Shown piece after piece: positions 6,621-13,784 of a DNA stretch of 13,784 nt; the first letter of the stretch is position 1, and every line of letters starts with the position of its first letter. The stretch comes from Spirochaetaceae bacterium (GTDB lineage Bacteria > Spirochaetota > Spirochaetia > UBA9216). The position numbers and the translations under genes were made by a program. The notes under the pieces are model-generated. The model saw only the letters and a program-made list of their open reading frames with translations. It had not been told where the DNA came from and searched no databases. Location of the stretch: the NCBI GenBank assembly GCA_028527945.1, contig JAQQAK010000138.1:1-13784 (forward strand). Reading direction: 5' to 3'.

Positions 6621-7853
6621 ATGAGTTTTAGAATAGCAAAGACAGCTTTTAAAAATATTTCACGAAATATGCGAAGATCAATTCTCTCCGGAACTGCTAT
6701 AGCAGTTGCTTCAATGAGCATTGTAGCGCTCTTCGCGCTTATCGGAGGCATGAGTCAGGACATGAAAAACAACCTCAGAAACTTTTATACCGGAGACGTA
6801 AGAGTCCGAAACAAGGATTATGAAGAATACGAAAGGTTTAATCCCGTTCATCTGACAGTTAATATAAACAAGGCTGGTGAGGCAATATCTAAAATAGACG
6901 GAATAGAGTCCTGGGTTCCAAGAGTCAGCTTTCCATCCAGCATCTATATCGACGGTTCGACCTTCAGCGCAATTGGAACAGGAGTCGATCTTGAAAGAGA
7001 ACGGAACTATTTTGATCTTGACAGCATTGTAGTTGCCGGAAGACTACCTGAACGTGGAAAAAAAGAGATGATAATGGGTGCTGTTCTGGCACGCAACCTT
7101 CACCTTGAGCTTGGCGACAAAATAACCTTTCAGACAATGACAGCTGATCGCAGCACAAACGCTATAACCCTGAAAATAACAGGCCTTGCAGCCTTCCCTG
7201 TTGCAAGCCTCAATTCAAAATACTTCTGGATGCCCCTTGACCGGGCGCAGGACTTTCTTAATATGCCAGGAGAGGCTCAAGAAATTCTTGTAAAAACATC
7301 TCATAACATAAAACCGCTATTGGCAGCAGAAAAGCTATCAGCCGCCCTGTCGTCATCAGGCACAGAGCTTGAGGTAAAGCAGCTTGAGGATATAAGCATG
7401 ATGTTTGGTCTCATTCGAATGGCCGAGACAGTGTACAACATTATAGGAATATTCTTCTTTCTGCTTGGAAGCACCGTAATTATAAATACCACCATGATGG
7501 TAATCTTTGAAAGAATGCGGGAAATAGGAACCCTGTCAGCCCTTGGTATGCACGGACGAGAGCTTGTAAAACTCTTTCTGCTTGAGGGAACATTTATAAG
7601 TGCCATAGGCGCGGCAGTAGGAGTAGCCGCAGGAATACTTCTTGTAGCCTATCTGTCCAAAACTGGAATAGATTTCACAGACGCAATGAGCGGTATGGAA
7701 TTTGAAATGTCATCAATACTCTACCCCAAACTTAATGCAGGAAAAACAATCTTTGTCTATTTCTATGCTGTTGCCATAGCCTGCCTTGCGACTCTTATTC
7801 CGTCACGAAAGGCATCAAAAATACAACCGGTTGAAGCGCTCAGATATATATAA
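6621..7853 (+). CDS. FtsX-like ABC permease B (LolC/E-type)
   Basis: Second type of inner-membrane permease in the operon, 410 residues. TM1 is at about 20-43 and the periplasmic domain at 44-268. TM2 (271-296), TM3 (316-345) and TM4 (375-393) follow. The coupling segment is IFERMREIGTLSALGMHG (295-312), and the C-terminus IPSRKASKIQPVEALRYI is the classical FtsX/LolE ending. It is only distantly similar to A1/A2, so the pair A and B resembles the LolC/LolE heterodimer. The start ATG 6621 is fixed by AGGAGG at 6609-6614 with 6-base spacing; the frame is open further left, but that part is the hairpin spacer. The LolA-like gene follows after 13 bases. Its first 33 codons were the part copied into the relic at 5144. 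Confidence 0.9.
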   Translation: MSFRIAKTAFKNISRNMRRSILSGTAIAVASMSIVALFALIGGMSQDMKNNLRNFYTGDVRVRNKDYEEYERFNPVHLTVNINKAGEAISKIDGIESWVPRVSFPSSIYIDGSTFSAIGTGVDLERERNYFDLDSIVVAGRLPERGKKEMIMGAVLARNLHLELGDKITFQTMTADRSTNAITLKITGLAAFPVASLNSKYFWMPLDRAQDFLNMPGEAQEILVKTSHNIKPLLAAEKLSAALSSSGTELEVKQLEDISMMFGLIRMAETVYNIIGIFFFLLGSTVIINTTMMVIFERMREIGTLSALGMHGRELVKLFLLEGTFISAIGAAVGVAAGILLVAYLSKTGIDFTDAMSGMEFEMSSILYPKLNAGKTIFVYFYAVAIACLATLIPSRKASKIQPVEALRYI

Positions 7854-7866
7854 AAAGGAGTTTTTT

Positions 7867-8598
7867 ATGAAAAGAATAATATTAACAATTTTAGCAATAA
7901 TCATGCTTCCAATTTCAATCTTCGCAATAAGCGGAGAAGAGATCGTACGCCTTGCTGATGAGGCTCAAACATTTAAAACAGCTAAATCTTCTGGAGAATT
8001 TCAAGTTACTGACCGCTTTGGAACAAAGATAACAAGTTTTAACTCATGGGCGCGCGGAGAGAGCGAATCATTTATAGAATTTACCAGCCGTGCAGAACGT
8101 GGACAGAAGATACTCAGAACAAAGGATGAAATATACCTTTACTATCCTGATGCCGAAGAGCTTATCAGAATGCAGGGCTCAGCATTGAGGCAGGGAGTTC
8201 TTGGTTCAGACATATCTTATGAGGACATGACAGGAGGCAAAGACAGGGCAAAACAGTACACAATAGAAATTACCGGAGAAGAAAAGGTTCTTGGCCGCGA
8301 CTGCTGGATTCTAAAGCTTACAGCAAAAACAAGAACAGTACCCTACCCAAAAGAGATTGTCTGGATCGACAAAAAGAGCTATCTGGTTTTAAAGGGAGAA
8401 TACTACACAAAATCAGACAGACTCTTAAAGGAAATGGAAGTTCTGGAAATTGGAATCTTTGACAACATTGAAACAGCCGCCAGAACCCGAATCTCAGATA
8501 CAATGAAGTCTGACTCAGAAACGGTCCTTGTTCTCAAAACTTTCAAGGCAAATGTAGCGCTGGACAACAGAATCTTCTCTCTGGAGGAACTATGGTAA
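7867..8598 (+). CDS. Secreted LolA-like outer-membrane lipoprotein-sorting protein
   Basis: Predicted periplasmic carrier of 243 residues. A signal peptide (MKRIILTILAIIMLPISIFA, cleavage after A20) lacks a lipobox, so the mature protein should be soluble. The body fits the LolA-like 'outer membrane lipoprotein-sorting' family (COG2834 type). It shows repeated beta strands, the motif RMQGSALRQGVLGSDISYED (101-120) and a later WIDKKSYLVLKGEYY strand pair (166-180). Members have a half-open barrel that shields acyl chains. The start ATG 7867 has AAGGAG at 7855-7860 with 6-base spacing; the longer frame from 7786 runs inside permease B and is rejected. Its stop overlaps the start of the barrel gene. 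It should take cargo from the ABC permeases and pass it outward. It is a paralogue type, not proven to be the housekeeping LolA. Confidence 0.85.
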   Translation: MKRIILTILAIIMLPISIFAISGEEIVRLADEAQTFKTAKSSGEFQVTDRFGTKITSFNSWARGESESFIEFTSRAERGQKILRTKDEIYLYYPDAEELIRMQGSALRQGVLGSDISYEDMTGGKDRAKQYTIEITGEEKVLGRDCWILKLTAKTRTVPYPKEIVWIDKKSYLVLKGEYYTKSDRLLKEMEVLEIGIFDNIETAARTRISDTMKSDSETVLVLKTFKANVALDNRIFSLEELW

Positions 8599-9761
8599 AA
8601 AAACAGCTGTTATTTTGTCTCCTACTCTTTGCAATCTGTTCAGCGGCAGCCGCGGACAACAAGCTCACAATAGAAACAAACATCAGCACTACAGCCCTGC
8701 AAACCAGAAACGCTAATACTGGAGATAAATACTGGGGAGGAATCTTTACCGGCTACAGTGATCTTTCGTTTAAGTCTTCTGGAAGCAGAAATGTAAAGGC
8801 AGACCTTGCCTTTACGCTAACATCAGGAAGCATCTATGACAGCCCGGTAATAAACCTAAATCGGGCATATATAAAGGCCCGGTTTCCGGTATTCAGAGTA
8901 ACAGCCGGAAAGACACGCCTCAGCTGGGGTGACGGTTTTGTATTTAATTCGGCAGACGTATTATTTGGCAGTACAGGAACAAACATTAATCTGACAGATT
9001 CAGAAATCAGAACAGAGACAGACTGGCTTGTCGCTGTCAACGTACCAATAGGAAGCTTCTCTTTTATAGAAGGGGTGATAATGGCGCCTGATGTAGATAC
9101 TATAGAAGGCTACTACTTTGGACAAATAAACAAAGTATCTGCCGGAGCTCGCTTTTACACAAAACTTGGCAGTGTAAAACTCGAAGGAGGATACTTTTTT
9201 GATCAGAGTACAGGTACTGATGATGTAGATTTCTACCATAAGCCCTATATTGCCCTCCAGGGCAACCTCTTCCTGGACTGGTATCTATCATCCTCTTTAG
9301 GTTTATCAACGACAGACAATATAGAAGAAGACTTTGAAGAAAACCTCAATATAAGCGGGGGACTCTTCTATCTTCTGCCCATCAACAGCATAAGCTCTAT
9401 GACATTCAGGTTAGAGGCTCTCTACCGCCCCTTCCAGAACTGGTCAGAAATTGATAGGACCACCACTGAAGAAGAACCTGAATACGCGTTGCTGCTGTAC
9501 CCGGAAATTACCTATAGTCCGATAGACACTCTTAACATATCAACAAGAGCGGTGGTATCTCCCGTTGACGGTTCCGCCATGCTTGCTGCCGGTTGCTCAT
9601 GGAATATCTTTGAGGGTTTTGATCTTAGCCTTTACACCATAGCAAATATCGGTGACGGCAGCGATACCTTTTCATGGAACAGAGATGAGGATCTGTGGTC
9701 AACTACTGATGACGTAATAGATTGCGGAGCAGTTGTTATTAGTATTAATTATATTTATTAA
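8592..9761 (+). CDS. Outer-membrane beta-barrel protein, unknown family
   Basis: 389 residues. The signal peptide is MVKKQLLFCLLLFAICSAAA, with SPase I cleavage likely near A20/A21. C16 in FAIC is a poor lipobox, though spirochaetal lipoboxes are relaxed. The mature part is almost all alternating amphipathic strands rich in Tyr, Phe, Ser, Thr and Gly, separated by acidic turns (for example DNIEEDFEENLNISGG, TTTEEEPEYA). It ends in an aromatic strand, VVISINYIY, as expected for a barrel recognised by BamA. Strands such as LNRAYIKARFPVFRVTAGKTRLSWGDGF resemble porin-like or DUF1302-like barrels, but I do not recognise a specific family. ATG 8592 has GGAGG at 8583-8587 and lies inside the end of the carrier gene. 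As last gene before the terminator, it is the likely outer-membrane endpoint of the pathway. Confidence 0.78.
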   Translation: MVKKQLLFCLLLFAICSAAAADNKLTIETNISTTALQTRNANTGDKYWGGIFTGYSDLSFKSSGSRNVKADLAFTLTSGSIYDSPVINLNRAYIKARFPVFRVTAGKTRLSWGDGFVFNSADVLFGSTGTNINLTDSEIRTETDWLVAVNVPIGSFSFIEGVIMAPDVDTIEGYYFGQINKVSAGARFYTKLGSVKLEGGYFFDQSTGTDDVDFYHKPYIALQGNLFLDWYLSSSLGLSTTDNIEEDFEENLNISGGLFYLLPINSISSMTFRLEALYRPFQNWSEIDRTTTEEEPEYALLLYPEITYSPIDTLNISTRAVVSPVDGSAMLAAGCSWNIFEGFDLSLYTIANIGDGSDTFSWNRDEDLWSTTDDVIDCGAVVISINYIY

Positions 9762-9779
9762 GTAGGAACCTATATCAAA

Positions 9780-9813
9780 ACTCTTTGCAGCATAACAGCA
9801 AAGAGTCTTTTTT
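9780..9813 (+). terminator. Rho-independent terminator of the envelope operon
   Basis: Nine-bp perfect stem ACTCTTTGC (9780-9788) with GCAAAGAGT (9798-9806), a 9-base loop, then C and six T (9808-9813). It sits 19 bases after the barrel gene stop and is the only strong intrinsic terminator seen after 1627, so the eight genes probably share one transcript. Confidence 0.9.
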
Positions 9814-9884
9814 AACAGCTTTATCATTTCTGACAGAATAAACAATTTTTAAAAGAATCTTCCTTTTATGACTTTATGAGACTA

Positions 9885-9912
9885 TTGCAATTTAAATACT
9901 TTTTTGTATAAA
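9885..9912 (+). promoter_or_regulatory. Probable promoter of coaW
   Basis: TTGCAA (9885-9890) and TATAAA (9907-9912) with 16 bases between them, in an A+T-rich stretch just downstream of the operon terminator. The pantothenate kinase ATG lies 26 bases after the -10 box, giving a leader of about 20 bases that carries only the ribosome site. Confidence 0.55.
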
Positions 9913-9938
9913 GTGTGACATATTATTCTGGAGGCCAT

Positions 9939-10745
9939 ATGATATTAGGAATTGATATTGGAAGCACCACCACAAAGGCCGTATCTCTTGAAAGCGGAAA
10001 ACTTTTAGAAAAAACTCAAACAGAGGCAATTGATCCTGTAACATCATCAACTGGAATTATAGGAAAATTGACGCTTGAAAATAAAATTGGAATTAATGAT
10101 ATTGAAGAAATTGTAATAACAGGTGTCGGCGCCAGTAAAATTCATGATAATATCTTTAATATTCCAACAAAAAGTATCGATGAAATAACAGCAATTGGCC
10201 GCGGAGGATTATTCTCAATGCGAAGCAACAGAATGATAATAGCAAATGTCGGAACCGGCACAGCTTTTCTAGAAGCAACATCAAAAGGGATAACTCATCT
10301 TGGAGGGATTGGTGTAGGCGGAGGAACCATCTGTGGGCTTGGAAAGGCTCTGCTAAAAAAAACCGAGTTGAAAAACATAATGAATCTTGCCAGCAAGGGA
10401 GATATTAATCAAATTGATCTTTTAATAGGTGATATTATGGAAAACAATTTAAACTTTCTGAACCCTGAGACAACCGCTGCTAATTTTGGAAAATTGCTTG
10501 ATACTGCAAAAGATGAAGACATGGCATTAGGAATACTTACAATGGTTTATCAGGTAATTGGAATGCTCTCTGTTTTTGCGGCAAAAGGGAAAGGTTATGA
10601 TACGGTTGTTGTTACAGGAAATGGAAGCAACAACAAAATTGGACAAAAAGTGCTCAAAGATATCTCAGGCATACATAATATAAAATTCCAATATCCCAAA
10701 GATGCTGAATACGTAACAGCAATAGGCGCGGCACTTTCTGCATAG
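9939..10745 (+). CDS. coaW: Type II pantothenate kinase
   Basis: ATP-dependent phosphorylation of pantothenate, first step of coenzyme A synthesis; cytoplasmic, 268 residues. It is an ASKHA-fold enzyme: phosphate-1 loop GIDIGSTTTKA (4-14), NVGTGTAFLEA (103-113), and the glycine-rich GGIGVGGGTICGLG (122-135). A run of type II pantothenate kinase features follows, including LASKGDINQIDL, TTAANFGKLL, VVVTGNGSNN and a C-terminal AIGAALS. These match what I know of the Staphylococcus enzyme. The frame opens at a GTG (9915), but ATG 9939 is preferred: GGAGG (9930-9934) is 4 bases upstream and the ASKHA strand begins directly. A BadF/BcrA-type activator ATPase is the alternative, but the length and central motifs favour CoaW. 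It converges on proS with a 6-base gap. Confidence 0.82.
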   Translation: MILGIDIGSTTTKAVSLESGKLLEKTQTEAIDPVTSSTGIIGKLTLENKIGINDIEEIVITGVGASKIHDNIFNIPTKSIDEITAIGRGGLFSMRSNRMIIANVGTGTAFLEATSKGITHLGGIGVGGGTICGLGKALLKKTELKNIMNLASKGDINQIDLLIGDIMENNLNFLNPETTAANFGKLLDTAKDEDMALGILTMVYQVIGMLSVFAAKGKGYDTVVVTGNGSNNKIGQKVLKDISGIHNIKFQYPKDAEYVTAIGAALSA

Positions 10746-10751
10746 ATTCAA

Positions 10752-12446
10752 TTATTCAGAATCTTCCAACAATGAAGTGCAAGTTTTATTAACAAGCTCA
10801 AGCGGAACATCCCAGGTCTTACCGGTTTTCCGCTCATAAAATTCAGCCTTTCCTTCCTGTAAACTTTTAGCTGAAACAACAATCCTATACGGAAGCCCCA
10901 ATAGCTCAAAATCTTTGAATTTCACCCCAATAGACTCATGCCTGTCATCAAAAAGAACATCTGAACCAAGCTGCTCAAAAAGCTCCTCAACAACATTTTT
11001 TACCCTGAAAGACTTACCAATACCCATAAGAAAAAAATTATACGGAGCAAGATGTTTAGGCCATATAATACCTTTATCATCATGGTTAGCTTCTACTATT
11101 CCCATTAATAACCTGCCTAGGCCAATTCCATAAGTGCCCATATATGGATAAGAAATCTCTCCATTTTCTTCTGTAAAAGATAAGCCTATAGCCTTTGAAT
11201 AAAAATCACCAATTTTAAAAATATTACCAATTTCTATTGTATTTTTTTCTTCAAGACTTGATCGGCAATATATACATTTATCATCGCTATGTATTCTTAC
11301 AATATCTCCAACAATTTTACTCTCAAAATCAATTCCGAAATTAACATTTTTTATATGATAGCCTAGTCTATCAGAGCCTACGACCAAATTGTCTGAGCCA
11401 GAAATAGAATCATCTACGACAAGCGGGAAGCCAGTTTTTTCATTAGAAGGGAAAATATATCCAGGCGCAAGATCATTTGCTTCAACTTCGTCTTTCGTGG
11501 CAAGGCCTATAACAGCAGAACCTATTAATCTTGAAAGCTTTTCTATACTAACATCATAATCACCACGACAAACAACAAGAATAAATCCATCAACAGTCTT
11601 ATATAGTTCTGTAACACCTATTTTTTCAAGAGGAATATTTAAGAATTTAGAAAGTTTATCTCTGGTTCCACAATCAGGAGTAGCCACTTCCTTTGGTAAG
11701 CGAGGATTTTCTGTATACTGCTTTTTTACTCCCACAGCAATATCCGCGCTTGCTTTATACCCGCATTCAGGGCAGCTGATAACTATATTATCTCCCCAGC
11801 TACATTCTTTTAAAAACTCATAGGCCCTATCGCCGCTTACAGTTCCAACCGCGGACTGAGCAGAAATAATATCAACACCGCATTTTTCAAAAATATTAAG
11901 ATATGCCTGAAAAACCTTTGGAAAAAAATTATTTAAATCTGAATAAGAGCGATGAAATGAGTACGCATCATTCATCGTAAACTCTTTTGCTCTGTAAAGC
12001 CCACCTTTATCCTTTTCCTCATCTCTGAATTTTTCTTTAAATTGATAAACAAAACGTGGAAAGTCTCGATAAGAGTTTATTGATGTTCTTGCGAGCTGAG
12101 TCATAGATTCAATGTGACTTGGTGATAAAACGTACTCATGGCCTTGCCTGTCTGAAAAAGAAATCATTTCATCAGCAATAATCTTGTCCCGGCCAGTCTT
12201 TTTCCATAGGTTTAAAGGCACAACAATAGGAAGATCGACCTCCTGCCCTCCAAGATTTTCAAGTTCATCTTTTATTATATTTTTTATTTTATCAATAACA
12301 CGGTTCCCCATCGGCATCATTGCAAAGAGGCCACTTCCAAGAGAACGAAGATACCCACCCCGTTGGAGAAGAAAGAAACTTATAGACTTTGAAGAACCAG
12401 GGTTGTGTCTTAAAGTGTTATTTCCAAAAATATTTGTATAACGCAT
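10752..12446 (-). CDS. proS: Prolyl-tRNA synthetase, bacterial type with INS domain
   Basis: Charges tRNA-Pro with proline. The 564 residues match the bacterial long form. The class II catalytic core has motif 2 at about 139-165 (KFRDEEKDKGGLYRAKEF, then MNDAYSFH) and motif 3 as GTYGIGLGRLL (437-447). Between them lies the inserted editing domain, about 224-390. It is flanked by two cysteine pairs, CPEC (225-228) and CIYC (391-394), the first followed by the usual GYKASADIAVG. The anticodon-binding domain occupies about 465-555. The ATG at 12444-12446 gives the standard start just ahead of motif 1, although no good Shine-Dalgarno is visible upstream on this strand. A TACAAT (complement of 12471-12476) could be its -10 box, without a clear -35. 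The gene is divergent from eno. Confidence 0.95.
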   Translation of the reverse strand: MRYTNIFGNNTLRHNPGSSKSISFFLLQRGGYLRSLGSGLFAMMPMGNRVIDKIKNIIKDELENLGGQEVDLPIVVPLNLWKKTGRDKIIADEMISFSDRQGHEYVLSPSHIESMTQLARTSINSYRDFPRFVYQFKEKFRDEEKDKGGLYRAKEFTMNDAYSFHRSYSDLNNFFPKVFQAYLNIFEKCGVDIISAQSAVGTVSGDRAYEFLKECSWGDNIVISCPECGYKASADIAVGVKKQYTENPRLPKEVATPDCGTRDKLSKFLNIPLEKIGVTELYKTVDGFILVVCRGDYDVSIEKLSRLIGSAVIGLATKDEVEANDLAPGYIFPSNEKTGFPLVVDDSISGSDNLVVGSDRLGYHIKNVNFGIDFESKIVGDIVRIHSDDKCIYCRSSLEEKNTIEIGNIFKIGDFYSKAIGLSFTEENGEISYPYMGTYGIGLGRLLMGIVEANHDDKGIIWPKHLAPYNFFLMGIGKSFRVKNVVEELFEQLGSDVLFDDRHESIGVKFKDFELLGLPYRIVVSAKSLQEGKAEFYERKTGKTWDVPLELVNKTCTSLLEDSE

Positions 12447-12564
12447 AAGGTCTAATTTATTTTAATATATATTGTAATAAAATCCATAACCTTTTTTTGA
12501 GCTTCTAAAAAATTATTAAAACTTGACTGAAAATAAGTTCACTTGAGCGCTTAAAATAGAAGAT

Positions 12565-12584
12565 AAACGGTCATTTATCCGTTT
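12565..12584. repeat. Inverted repeat in the proS-eno intergenic region
   Basis: AAACGG (12565-12570) and CCGTTT (12579-12584) are exact reverse complements around an 8-base spacer; an overlapping dyad GATAAA/TTTATC shares the same bases. It lies in the 219-bp gap between divergent proS and eno, 7 bases upstream of TTGACT (12591-12596), a candidate -35 box for eno for which no matching -10 was found. It may be an operator. The rest of the gap is A+T-rich with nothing recognisable. Confidence 0.35.
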
Positions 12585-12665
12585 TAAATCTTGACTTTTT
12601 AATAAAATAAAAGGATGCTTAATTAGATATATTAACAGTAATCTAAGTAATTTAAGGAGTAAAGA

Positions 12666-13784
12666 ATGAGTACAATTGAGTACATCGAGGGACGTGAGAT
12701 TCTTGATTCACGTGGAAATCCCACCGTAGAGGTTGAAGTTCTTCTTGCTGACGGATCAATTGGAAGAGCCGCAGTTCCTTCAGGGGCTTCTACAGGAGAA
12801 CACGAAGCAGTAGAACTCAGAGACGGAGATAAGAGCCGTTTCATGGGTAAAGGTGTTTTAAAAGCCGTTGAAAATGTAAATGAAATAATTGCGCCTGAAC
12901 TTATCGGATATGATGCTCTTGAGCAGGTTGAAGTAGATCAGCTTATGCTCGAACTTGATGGAACCGAGAACAAATCCAAACTTGGAGCAAATGCTCTTTT
13001 AGGTGTTTCAATGGCAACAGCACGTGCCGCTGCCGATTCTCTCGGAATTCCTCTATACAAATACCTTGGCGGATACCATACAGTAACTCTTCCTGTTCCA
13101 ATGGCAAATATTATTAATGGTGGTTCACACGCAGATAACTCTGTAGACTTCCAGGAATTCATGGTTATGCCAGTAGGCGCAGAAAGCTGCCGCGGCGGAA
13201 TCAGAATGATTACAGAGGTTTTCCACAACCTTAAGTCAATCCTGAAAGACAAAGGTTACAGCACAGCTGTTGGTGATGAGGGAGGATTTGCTCCAAACCT
13301 TAAATCTAACGAAGAAGCTTGTGAAGTAATTCTTTCTGCAATTGAAAAAGCTGGATATCGACCTGGCGAAGACATCATGATAGCTCTTGACCCTGCAATG
13401 AGTGAACTTTACCACAAAGATACAGGAAAATATAAACTTGAATGGTCAACAGGCGCAGAATATACATCAGCAGAAATGGCTGACTACTGGGCTGACTGGG
13501 CAAGCAAATATCCTATAATCTCAATTGAAGACGGTATTGATGAAAACGACTGGGATGGATGGAAGATTCTTACAGATAAAATTGGTGACAAAGTTCAGCT
13601 TGTTGGAGATGACCTTTTTGTAACAAACACAAAGAGACTTTCAAAGGGTATTGAACTTGGAGTTGCTAACTCTATTCTTATCAAGGTTAACCAGATTGGA
13701 ACTCTAACAGAAACTTTTGAAGCTGTAGAAATGGCAAAGAAAGCAAATTACACAGCAATTATTTCTCACAGATCAGGTGAAACA
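12666..13784 (+). CDS. eno: Enolase (phosphopyruvate hydratase), 3' end cut by window
   Basis: Interconverts 2-phosphoglycerate and phosphoenolpyruvate in glycolysis. 373 codons are present; about 60 more are expected beyond the window edge. Conserved sites are all visible: the mobile loop PSGASTGEHEA (38-48) with S42, H155 in GGSHADN, E164 in FQEFM, general acid E205 in VGDEGGF, metal ligands D242, E288 (SIEDG) and D315 (VGDD), catalytic K340 in IKVNQIG, and SHRSGET (367-373) at the very end. The start ATG 12666 has AAGGAG at 12654-12659 with 6-base spacing. Small deviations are LDPAMSELY, where many enolases have an Ala-Ala-Ser-Glu-Phe stretch, and NSVDFQEF in place of the commoner NNVDIQEF; both are conservative. 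The strong ribosome site and intact active site indicate a working housekeeping gene. Confidence 0.97.
   Translation, partial: MSTIEYIEGREILDSRGNPTVEVEVLLADGSIGRAAVPSGASTGEHEAVELRDGDKSRFMGKGVLKAVENVNEIIAPELIGYDALEQVEVDQLMLELDGTENKSKLGANALLGVSMATARAAADSLGIPLYKYLGGYHTVTLPVPMANIINGGSHADNSVDFQEFMVMPVGAESCRGGIRMITEVFHNLKSILKDKGYSTAVGDEGGFAPNLKSNEEACEVILSAIEKAGYRPGEDIMIALDPAMSELYHKDTGKYKLEWSTGAEYTSAEMADYWADWASKYPIISIEDGIDENDWDGWKILTDKIGDKVQLVGDDLFVTNTKRLSKGIELGVANSILIKVNQIGTLTETFEAVEMAKKANYTAIISHRSGET

Larger units (their letters stand above)
5251..6722 (+). repeat. Tandem duplication, copy 2
   Basis: Second copy of the 3775-5244 unit. It starts at AGGAG (5251-5255), which aligns with 3775-3779. 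It spans permease A2, the 113-base hairpin spacer and the beginning of the intact permease B, in which similarity to copy 1 fades around 6722. The join between copies (about 5244-5250, a run of A) fuses permease B codons to sequence resembling the end of the ATPase gene (aaaaacaggaga at 3769-3780). Confidence 0.85.

Noticed and set aside
7786..7866. Upstream extension of the LolA-like protein
   Set aside because: It lies inside permease B and would bury the signal peptide; ATG 7867 has a proper AAGGAG.
1..13784. CRISPR array, tRNA or rRNA gene, insertion sequence
   Set aside because: No regularly spaced short repeats, cloverleaf-like CCA-ended segment, rRNA-like sequence or transposase frame was found on either strand.

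Overview
The window reads as chromosomal DNA from a diderm, moderately A+T-rich bacterium, most likely a spirochaete of the Treponema type. Support for this comes from the flavour of the enolase and prolyl-tRNA synthetase, a LolA-like carrier with an outer-membrane barrel, and strong AGGAGG ribosome sites with short gene spacing. The assignment is by sequence impression only; no search was run.

Left edge (1-1626): a lone tyrosine recombinase on the minus strand (17-871) is divergent from a small flavodoxin-like gene (995-1432). A gene-free stretch of about 190 bases follows. It ends in a good sigma-70-type promoter (1541-1569) and a 34-bp perfect palindrome (1568-1601), just before the first gene of the main operon.

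Centre (1627-9813): one tight plus-strand operon of eight intact genes and one relic. The order is: YtrA-type GntR regulator; membrane-anchored SPFH/slipin protein; LolD/MacB-type ABC ATPase; FtsX-like permease A1; a relic of permease B; permease A2 (about 90% identical to A1); permease B; secreted LolA-like carrier; outer-membrane beta-barrel protein. An intrinsic terminator at 9780-9813 closes it. Most junctions overlap or are a few bases apart. The layout reads as a complete inner membrane-periplasm-outer membrane route for a lipid or lipoprotein-like cargo, probably repressed by its own first gene. The cargo cannot be read from the sequence. A1/A2 arose by a 1.47-kb tandem duplication that also copied the start of permease B. 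The copied spacer carries three hairpins whose structures survive although their sequences have drifted.

Right side (9885-13784): housekeeping genes. A type II pantothenate kinase (coaW) has its own promoter and converges, with a 6-bp gap, on prolyl-tRNA synthetase (proS, minus strand). Divergent from proS across a 219-bp gap is enolase (eno), which runs off the window after 373 codons. No tRNA, rRNA, CRISPR array or insertion sequence was recognised, and no gene-free stretch exceeds 300 bases.
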